Source: Bacillota bacterium (GTDB taxonomy: Bacteria; Bacillota; Bacilli; Paenibacillales; NBRC-103111). From it: a stretch of 9,731 bases of DNA. The stretch lies in assembly GCA_023393235.1 (NCBI GenBank), contig JAEWMH010000235.1:1-9731 (forward strand), read 5' to 3'. Shown here one piece after another: positions 1 through 4,820 of the stretch. Every line of letters begins with the position of its first letter. The stretch's first letter is position 1. Made by a program: the position numbers and the translations under genes. The notes under the pieces are model-generated. The model did no database searches and was not told the origin of the DNA. It saw only the letters and a program-made list of their open reading frames with translations.

Positions 1-2
1 AT

Positions 3-32
3 AAACCGGGAATCTCCATCCCCGGTTTTCGT
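3..32 (+). terminator. Rho-independent terminator of a gene left of the window
   Basis: A perfect 8-bp stem (AAACCGGG at 3-10 with CCCGGTTT at 21-28) encloses a 10-nt loop and is followed by a T-rich run. On the plus strand this is a standard intrinsic terminator and probably ends a gene outside the window. On the minus strand the stem is followed by only a short T-rich tail at the window edge, so it could also act, more weakly, on transcripts from the diguanylate cyclase gene, which shows no nearer terminator. Confidence 0.75.
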
Positions 33-87
33 TTTCTTACACGTATGACTGGTATCGCTGGATGGCTTTGGTTAAAGGCAACGGGTA

Positions 88-330
88 TAACGGAACTGGG
101 CGACGCTTAGCTGTGGAAAATCAGCCAATTCGAATTCTTACGGAACTAAGCGACGCTTAGAGGGGCTCACAAGCTGCTAGGCCGCCAATTTTCCCCGCTA
201 AGGGCTTCACAGTTCCGTTAATCCTTCAAATCGTCGAAAGTTACTCTGTAAGGTCCTCCTAGTTCCGTTACGCACGATCCATGAATCCGATATGCCAGTC
301 TGCCGCTGGCATGGCTACATGGTTCCGTTG
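88..330. repeat. Cluster of short direct and inverted TAACGGAACT repeats
   Basis: This gene-free stretch holds copies of the 10-mer TAACGGAACT. Two direct copies start at 88 and 138 (the second begins TTACGG) and two inverted copies, AGTTCCGTTA, lie at 211-220 and 261-270; a weaker inverted copy (GGTTCCGTTG) is at 321-330. Direct copies are 50 bp apart, and so are the first two inverted ones. The similarity runs beyond the 10-mer: 88-110 and 138-160 match at 20 of 23 positions, and the inverted copy ending at 220 resembles the first over about 38 bases, including CTTAGC and GGAAAAT. The second copy contains a perfect palindrome, CTAAGCGACGCTTAG at 146-160; in the first copy the same stem is kept through G-T pairs. 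It looks like a dispersed extragenic palindromic element. I see no gene in 1-451. Confidence 0.7.
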
Positions 331-451
331 CGACTGTTCTCCCCTCCGCCTGTCCGTGTACACCCTCTTGCCTACCTGCCCTCTCGCCCTCTCGTACGTT
401 CCTCACTCGCTGCCTTGGCGTTCCGCTCATCTGCCCCCCACCGTTACCACT

Positions 452-2008
452 CTACCCGATCAAATCCTCGGCCTCAGCCTCTCCCTGTCCGCTCTCCCAC
501 AGAGCCGCCCGGTTCCGGCCACCATGTTTGGCCATGTACAGCGCCTGGTCGGCCCGCTGCAGCAGGTCCTCCCGGATGGAGCCCACCTCCTGCGGAGAGT
601 GAATGGCAATGCCGATGCTCAGCGTGACGCAGCTGGAAACCGCGGAGCCTGCATGGAGCAGGGCCAGCCCGTTAACCGCATCCCGGATCCCGCCGGCAAT
701 GTCCAACGCCTTCAAGCCGTCCGCCTCCGGCAGCACCACCGCAAACTCCTCGCCGCCGTACCGGCAGGCGATCCCTCCTGCTGCGGCAGCCTGAGCCTCC
801 AGCGTCATAGCGATTCTTTTGAGACAATGGTCTCCGGCCAAATGCCCGTATGTATCGTTATACGCCTTGAAATAATCGATGTCCATCAAGAGGACAGCCA
901 GCGGAGCTCCGGAGTCCCGAGCACGGTCCCAGAACATACGGTAATACAGATCCATTCCCCGCCGGTTATAAATCCCCGTCAGCCCGTCCGACACCGAAAG
1001 CCGCTCCAGCTTCTGATTCGCCTCCAGCAACGCGTTCTCGGATTCCTTACGCAGGGAGATATCCCGCGCCACCGCCAGACAGACCAGTTGTCCTGACAAT
1101 CGCAGCATCCTTCCCGAAATCTCTACCAGAATGAAGCTGCCGTCCTTGCGCACCAGGCTCCACTCAAACATCCGCTGCTCGCCCTTCAGAAGACATCTGT
1201 TCTCTGTATCCCGCTCCAGTGCTAGGAAAGCCGGATCATACATATCCTTGGGCGAAAGAGCCAGCAGCTCGTCCCGCTCATAACCCAGCGCTTGGGCAGC
1301 AGCCGTATTGGCATCCAGGATCCGCCGCGGCTGGCCGTCCTCTACGGTAAAGAGGTACACCAGATCATGGGCGCTATAAAACAGCTGGCGGTATTTCTCC
1401 CCGTTGTACTGGGCTTCGGCATACAGCTCATTGACCCGGGCCAGTTGGCTGTGCAGCAGATAACAAAGTCCGATGACGGGAAGGGAGACCACGATGTAAT
1501 ACATCATCGACCGCAACAGAAGACCGTCGGAAGGGAGCACAATGGCATAGGTGGCAAAGATAATCAGATAACTGATGATGTAGCCCGACAGCCAGGTGGT
1601 CAAACGGTATACGGGAAGACGGCGCACCAGGAGAATGCTGGCCAGCATGGTCAACAAGGCGCTGAGCAGGCCAACAACGGAGGCCAAGTAAATCCCGCCT
1701 TGGGTAAGCCGTGCTGCCGCAATAAAACCAGTGGCGATCAGAGCGGCTTTCGGCCCGCCCAGAAGAGCAGCCAACAGAATACCGATATTGCGCAGATCCA
1801 GCCGTATGCCGCCCTCCAGCAAAACCGAAGAAACCACCAGTAAAACCCCGGCGGTTCCAAACAAAATCCCGGTGGTCACGCTGCAGACGCTGTCCCCGGC
1901 AGGGCCCTGCCTGACTTGGCCCTCACGCTGGGCCCGCAGGATCAGCAGGTAGTGCCCGAATACACAAAGGAGCAAAATGGATGCATTGGAGATAAAAGGC
2001 TGGATCAT
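452..2008 (-). CDS. Membrane diguanylate cyclase (5TM-5TMR_LYT, PAS and GGDEF domains)
   Basis: Predicted to make cyclic di-GMP from two GTP at the cytoplasmic membrane in response to an unknown signal. The 518-residue protein has about six hydrophobic segments in residues 5-190; the stretch around DLRNIGILLAALLGGPKAAL matches the LytS-type 5TM sensor family. A PAS domain follows at about 205-325 (with DANTAAAQALGYERDELL and a C-terminal AVARDI...RK end). The GGDEF domain at about 340-500 has DGLTGIYNRRG, the metal-binding MDIDYFKAYND and the active site GGEEF at 418-422, so catalysis is expected. The product-inhibition I-site (RxxD five residues before the active site) is absent; that place reads AAGG. 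The ATG start has a modest purine-rich site (AAGGGG) about 10 nt upstream. The gene stands alone, 177 nt after ilvA on the same strand. No EAL or HD-GYP domain is fused. The ligand is unknown. Confidence 0.92.
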   Translation of the reverse strand: MIQPFISNASILLLCVFGHYLLILRAQREGQVRQGPAGDSVCSVTTGILFGTAGVLLVVSSVLLEGGIRLDLRNIGILLAALLGGPKAALIATGFIAAARLTQGGIYLASVVGLLSALLTMLASILLVRRLPVYRLTTWLSGYIISYLIIFATYAIVLPSDGLLLRSMMYYIVVSLPVIGLCYLLHSQLARVNELYAEAQYNGEKYRQLFYSAHDLVYLFTVEDGQPRRILDANTAAAQALGYERDELLALSPKDMYDPAFLALERDTENRCLLKGEQRMFEWSLVRKDGSFILVEISGRMLRLSGQLVCLAVARDISLRKESENALLEANQKLERLSVSDGLTGIYNRRGMDLYYRMFWDRARDSGAPLAVLLMDIDYFKAYNDTYGHLAGDHCLKRIAMTLEAQAAAAGGIACRYGGEEFAVVLPEADGLKALDIAGGIRDAVNGLALLHAGSAVSSCVTLSIGIAIHSPQEVGSIREDLLQRADQALYMAKHGGRNRAALWESGQGEAEAEDLIG

Positions 2009-2087
2009 GGAGCATACCCCTTCGGCTCGTACATAATGTAAAAGTACAGTTCGCTCGAAAGAACTCTTATTCCTTCTTTTTAACCAT

Positions 2088-2126
2088 GTCCAAATCAGAT
2101 TTAAACAATTTTTTAGCTAAATCTGA
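2088..2126 (-). promoter_or_regulatory. Inverted repeat next to a weak promoter upstream of the GGDEF gene
   Basis: A perfect 9-bp inverted repeat (TCAGATTTA at 2095-2103, TAAATCTGA at 2118-2126; 14-nt AT-rich spacer) lies in the 177-nt gap between ilvA and the diguanylate cyclase gene. On the minus strand it is followed at once by TTGGAC (2093-2088), a possible -35, with only a poor -10 (ATAAGA, 2070-2065) 17 nt further on. It may be an operator for the GGDEF gene or a weak AT-rich terminator of ilvA. Read on the plus strand the stem is followed by a T7 run, but no plus-strand gene precedes it. The sequence does not settle which role applies. Confidence 0.4.
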
Positions 2127-2185
2127 AACTTTTTTTGCTTCTTTTGTCCTACATCCAGTTTTATTCCTTCTGCCGGGACGAACAG

Positions 2186-3475
2186 TCAAATCAACAAATT
2201 AAACAACACTGGATCTTTATTCAATTCGATGTAGGATATGCCCTTTTTGCCCATCCGCTCCATTAACGGCTCATAATCCTCCCGGTGTTTCAGCTCGATG
2301 CCCACCAGGGCGGGGCCATTGTCCTTGTTATGCTTCTTGGTGTATTCGAACCGGACGATATCATCGTTAGGACCCAGCACCTCATCCAGGAACTCCCGGA
2401 GCGCTCCCGCCCGCTGGGGGAAGTTGACGGTGAAATAATGCTTCAGCCCTTCATGGATCAGGGACCGTTCCTTGATCTCCTGCATCCGGTCGATATCGTT
2501 ATTGCCTCCGCTGACAATACAAACCACCCGCTTGCCGCGGATTTCCTCTTTCATGCTGTCCAGCGCGGCAATGGACAAGGCCCCTGCCGGCTCGGCCACA
2601 ATGGCGTTGTGGTTGTACAGTTCCAGGATGGTGGTGCATACCTTGCCCTCCGGCACCAGCACAATGCCGTCCAGAAGCTGTCTGCAGATATCATACGTCA
2701 GTTGGCCTACCCGCTTAACCGCCGCTCCGTCCACAAATTTATCGATCTGGTCCAAGGTCACCACCTGATCCTGGGCAAAAGCCTCGGTCATGGAGGCCGC
2801 GCCCTCCGGCTCCACACCGATCAGCCGCGTCGCCGGACTCACCGTTTTGACATAAGCCCCTACCCCGGCGGACAGACCTCCTCCTCCGATGGTTACGAAC
2901 AGATAATCCACCGGCCCTGGGCTGTCCTCCAAAATTTCCATACCTACAGTGCCGTTGCCCGCAATGATCCCGGGATCGTCAAACGGATGGATAAACACCA
3001 GTCCTTCCGACCGGCAGGCATTCATGGCTTCGGCAAAAGCATCGTCGAAGGTGTCCCCTGTCAATATAACCTCCACCGAGGCACCGCCGAACATACGCAC
3101 CTGGTTCACCTTCTGGCCTGGGGTGGTGCTGGGCATGTAGATTTTGCCATGGATGCCGAGAGCATTGCAGGAATAGGCCACACCTTGGGCATGGTTGCCT
3201 GCGCTGGCGCAGACGATTCCCTTTTGGCGCTCCTCCTCGGAGAGGCTGCGGATCTTGTGGTAAGCGCCGCGGATTTTGAAGGAACGGACCACTTGAAGAT
3301 CCTCCCGCTTCAGGAAAACCTCGCAGCCGTATTTCTTCGACAGATACGGGTCCCGCAAGAGAGGAGTTCTGCGGATAACCTCCTTCAGCGCATGATGCGC
3401 CATGATGATTTCGCCCATTCCCACGGTTTGGGCTTGGCCTGAGCCGGAGTTGGAGCCGGGATTGGTGTTAGCCAT
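2186..3475 (-). CDS. ilvA: Threonine ammonia-lyase (threonine dehydratase), biosynthetic
   Basis: PLP-dependent deamination of L-threonine to 2-oxobutanoate and ammonia, the first committed step to isoleucine, in the cytoplasm. The 429-residue protein matches the Firmicute IlvA type closely throughout. Visible are LKREDLQVVRSFKIRGAYHK with the PLP-binding Lys67, the substrate loop SAGNHAQG, the glycine-rich phosphate-binding GGGGLSAG, the SGGNND motif near the end of the catalytic domain, and a single C-terminal ACT-like regulatory domain (from about residue 340, YFTVNFPQRAGALREFLDEV), consistent with feedback control by isoleucine. I start at the ATG at 3475 because GGAGGA lies 8 nt upstream; a TTG five codons earlier overlaps that ribosome site. 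The first 20 residues are a Gly/Ser/Asn/Gln-rich tail without known role. The gene is alone on its strand and is preceded by an isoleucine T-box leader about 560 nt upstream, which supports the assignment. Confidence 0.97.
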   Translation of the reverse strand: MANTNPGSNSGSGQAQTVGMGEIIMAHHALKEVIRRTPLLRDPYLSKKYGCEVFLKREDLQVVRSFKIRGAYHKIRSLSEEERQKGIVCASAGNHAQGVAYSCNALGIHGKIYMPSTTPGQKVNQVRMFGGASVEVILTGDTFDDAFAEAMNACRSEGLVFIHPFDDPGIIAGNGTVGMEILEDSPGPVDYLFVTIGGGGLSAGVGAYVKTVSPATRLIGVEPEGAASMTEAFAQDQVVTLDQIDKFVDGAAVKRVGQLTYDICRQLLDGIVLVPEGKVCTTILELYNHNAIVAEPAGALSIAALDSMKEEIRGKRVVCIVSGGNNDIDRMQEIKERSLIHEGLKHYFTVNFPQRAGALREFLDEVLGPNDDIVRFEYTKKHNKDNGPALVGIELKHREDYEPLMERMGKKGISYIELNKDPVLFNLLI

Positions 3476-3560
3476 GTGCTGTTCCTCCAATTTATTGATT
3501 TACTCGTTCATATGAAGCAGTGAGTGTCCAGTTGATGAAGCATTAGCGGTCGGTCCCAAA

Positions 3561-3574
3561 ATGCAAGTTTGCAG
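3561..3574. repeat. Degenerate outlying copy of the CTGCA...TGCAG palindrome
   Basis: ATGCAAGTTTGCAG is a decayed form of the palindrome found at 3709. The similarity continues to the right: GCAGTCATTTCC, then a diverged stretch, then CCAGGGCTGA parallels GCAGTTATTTCC ... CCTGGGCTGA at 3719-3751. It lies about 90 nt upstream of the ilvA start, within the presumed leader RNA. Confidence 0.5.
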
Positions 3575-3618
3575 TCATTTCCGGTGCGGCCAGGGCTGAT
3601 TTGCCGGTTTGCTAAACG

Positions 3619-3663
3619 GATTGGCTGGATTGGTTGGATTGGTTTGATTGGTTTGATTGGTTT
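3619..3663. repeat. 9-bp tandem repeat, five copies
   Basis: Five head-to-tail 9-bp units run GATTGGCTG, GATTGGTTG, then three identical GATTGGTTT. Read on the minus strand a 9-bp unit keeps frame and would give Lys/Gln-Pro-Ile repeats in a 68-codon open frame (3508-3714). That frame starts at a TTG within the palindromic repeat and has no ribosome site, so I treat it as non-coding. The array sits inside the presumed ilvA leader, and identical neighbouring units suggest recent slippage. Confidence 0.8.
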
Positions 3664-3708
3664 GCTAGATAGGTTAGTTTGTTTACTGGTTTCTGGTATG
3701 AGCTCATC

Positions 3709-3884
3709 CTGCAAAAGTGCAGTTATTTCCGCCGGAAATGGCCTGGGCTGAGCCCATCCTGCAAAAGAGCAGTTAAATTACCCGCTTGGCTGGAATTTGT
3801 GGAATTTGGATTAAAATAACTGCATTTTTGCAGGATAAATGTGCTTATAGGGCATTTTCAGCAAAAATAGCTGCACTTTTGCAG
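3709..3884. repeat. Cluster of four CTGCA-N4-TGCAG palindromic repeats
   Basis: Four copies of a 14-bp palindrome lie at 3709-3722 (CTGCAAAAGTGCAG), 3759-3772 (CTGCAAAAGAGCAG), 3820-3833 (CTGCATTTTTGCAG) and 3871-3884 (CTGCACTTTTGCAG). The flanks are shared too: the first two are preceded by CATC and followed by TTA, while the third and fourth are the reverse orientation, preceded by AAAATAACTG or AAAATAGCTG. Spacing is 50 bp between the two direct copies and 51 bp between the two inverted ones. Each copy can fold into a small hairpin, and the whole block can fold back on itself. This resembles the extragenic palindromic elements common in Paenibacillus genomes. It lies between the T-box terminator and ilvA. 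Confidence 0.8.
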
Positions 3885-3912
3885 TAAGGCACCAGACGCA
3901 CGCCGCAAAAGT

Positions 3913-3996
3913 GGTGACGCTCCAGCGGTCACGCTCGGGCGGTGACACTCCGGCGGTCACGCTCAGGCAGTCGCGCTTGGGCGGTCGCGCTTACGC
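3913..3996. repeat. 14-bp tandem repeat, six copies
   Basis: Six adjacent 14-bp units: GGTGACGCTCCAGC, GGTCACGCTCGGGC, GGTGACACTCCGGC, GGTCACGCTCAGGC, AGTCGCGCTTGGGC and GGTCGCGCTTACGC. They are GC-rich, imperfect (consensus GGTCACGCTCGGGC) and contrast with the AT-richer palindromes beside them. The array begins 37 nt downstream of the T-box terminator on the minus strand and would be transcribed as part of the ilvA leader whenever the T-box reads through. No open frame is supported over it. Confidence 0.85.
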
Positions 3997-4032
3997 CGTC
4001 CGCCACCCGGGGCCAGAAGTCCGCCGGAACAC

Positions 4033-4061
4033 AAAAAAATCCCGTCCCCTAAGGGACGAGA
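4033..4061 (-). terminator. Intrinsic terminator of the ilvA T-box leader
   Basis: A 9-bp stem (TCTCGTCCC at 4061-4053 with GGGACGGGA at 4048-4040, one G-U pair) with a TTAG loop is followed by seven T residues (4039-4033). Its 5' arm is shared with the antiterminator, as expected for the conditional terminator of a T-box. It is also the first clear terminator downstream of yezD, so it may end transcripts of the sulfate operon too. Confidence 0.92.
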
Positions 4062-4421
4062 CTAAGATCTCGCGTTACCACCCTTGTTCCGCTCCCGGAA
4101 GATCCCACGGCCGGAGGACAAGCCATCGCCCTCTCCGCCGGTCCTCAAAGGAAACGGCCACTCCATCCGCGCACACTGCTGATGCGGGGCCCGTATAACG
4201 GCAGGCTGCCGGCACAGGTCTACTTCCGCCCGGTAGGACGTGTATGCGCAAACCCTAGGGAGTTCACACACACGCACTATGGCAGGTTCAACCGGCTTCT
4301 CGGAGATGATATTCGGCGGAGACCTCTCGCATTGGCTCGCAGCAATCGCCAACTCTCTGGAGCGGAAGCTTCATCCGCGTACTCGTTCTCTTCAATGAAT
4401 TTCATGTTCCACTATCCTGTT
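4033..4421 (-). promoter_or_regulatory. T-box riboswitch, isoleucine type, controlling ilvA
   Basis: The leader RNA senses uncharged tRNA and lets transcription continue into ilvA when isoleucyl-tRNA is scarce. The diagnostic T-box, AGGGTGGTAACGCG, is at 4084-4071. Upstream is a stem I region with the AGAGAG motif (near 4358-4353) and a specifier loop reading GAATATCATCTCCGAG (4314-4299); the likely specifier is ATC at 4310-4308, followed by the usual A, which is an isoleucine codon. The adjacent triplet is also ATC, so a one-step error in placing it would not change the amino acid. The antiterminator would pair AAGGG (4085-4081) with CCCTT (4055-4051) and CGAGA (4072-4068) with TCTCG (4061-4057); the latter two sets also form the terminator. 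A long hairpin occupies about 4277-4240. The gene served is most likely ilvA, although it starts about 557 nt beyond the terminator. Confidence 0.93.
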
Positions 4422-4427
4422 GAATCA

Positions 4428-4456
4428 GTTATACAATCTTACGGCGCCATTGTCAA
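4428..4456 (-). promoter_or_regulatory. Sigma-A promoter of the T-box/ilvA transcript
   Basis: TTGACA (4456-4451) is the perfect -35 and TATAAC (4433-4428) a near-perfect -10, with an ideal 17-bp spacer. Transcription should start near 4421, immediately before the T-box stem I region. The -35 overlaps the stop codon of yezD. Confidence 0.88.
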
Positions 4457-4695
4457 TCATGCCTATGCTGGCCCTGGGCTTTTCGCTGCGGGCGGGCCGG
4501 CTGCAGGACAGGTACGGAGGCCGAGCCCCCTCCGTTGGACCCGGACTCCCCTTCGAACCGCTTGCGTTCCGTCCGCTCGATCTGGACGATGCGGCCGCCA
4601 TGGACGATAATTTGCACATTGCCAAACTCCAGTCCGTTCAGACTTTGCCTGATGCGCTCCAGCCAATCCTCATTGATTTCCAGCGGAGAACCCAT
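4453..4695 (-). CDS. yezD: YezD family (DUF2292) small protein
   Basis: An 80-residue protein whose first 47 residues match the YezD/DUF2292 family: a short helix-like region (INEDWLERIRQSLNGLEFG) followed by strand-like VQIIVHGGRIVQIERTERKRF. The biochemical function of the family is unknown; members are small soluble proteins often found beside sulfur-uptake genes, which fits here as the last gene of the sulfate operon. Residues 48-80 form a Gly/Ser/Pro/Arg/Gln-rich extension that I do not recognise as part of the family, probably disordered. The ATG is preceded by GGGGAGG and TAGGAGA, a good ribosome site. The gene starts 125 nt after the cysA stop, with two hairpin repeats between, and its stop overlaps the -35 box of the ilvA T-box promoter. 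Confidence 0.85.
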   Translation of the reverse strand: MGSPLEINEDWLERIRQSLNGLEFGNVQIIVHGGRIVQIERTERKRFEGESGSNGGGSASVPVLQPARPQRKAQGQHRHD

Positions 4696-4725
4696 TCTCC
4701 TACCTCCCCACAGCCTTCTTCCCTA

Positions 4726-4809
4726 CATGTATGCAAACCCCGTAGTGTTCAGGGTGCCTTGCAGTTGCTCCATGTGTGCAAATCCCGAAGTGTTCAGGGT
4801 GCCTTGCAG
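4726..4809. repeat. Two 39-bp direct repeats between cysA and yezD
   Basis: Positions 4726-4764 and 4771-4809 match at 36 of 39 bases, separated by 6 nt. Both share TGTTCAGGGTGCCTTGCAG at the right end. On the minus (transcribed) strand each unit can fold into a hairpin: TGCAA pairs with TTGCA outside, and CCC plus GAA with TTC plus GGG inside; the inner stem is intact in the right copy and has a mismatch in the left one. They would lie in the cysA-yezD intercistronic RNA and could affect processing or the level of yezD. A related sequence is visible inside the T-box leader at about 4240-4266. Confidence 0.8.
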
Positions 4810-4820
4810 CGCCCAGCCGC

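Noticed and set aside
281..1096. 271-codon plus-strand open frame
   Set aside because: It overlaps the diguanylate cyclase on the opposite strand; its translation is rich in Arg, Gln, Pro and His with no domain, as expected for a shadow of a GC-rich gene.
2285..3442. 385-codon plus-strand open frame
   Set aside because: It is antisense to ilvA, which matches a known enzyme along its full length; no ribosome site or recognisable domain.
3476..3490. ilvA start at TTG 3490 (five residues longer)
   Set aside because: The GGAGGA site overlaps those codons and is correctly spaced for the ATG at 3475.
3508..3714. 68-codon minus-strand frame with KPI/QPI repeats
   Set aside because: It begins at a TTG within a palindromic repeat, lacks a ribosome site and is made largely of the 9-bp tandem array; more likely leader RNA than a gene.
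3709..3996. CRISPR array
   Set aside because: The 50-bp spaced palindromes change orientation, and the 14-bp array has no spacers; no cas genes are present.
4062..4352. 96-codon minus-strand frame over the T-box
   Set aside because: The stretch is explained by conserved T-box RNA elements; the frame has no ribosome site or family.
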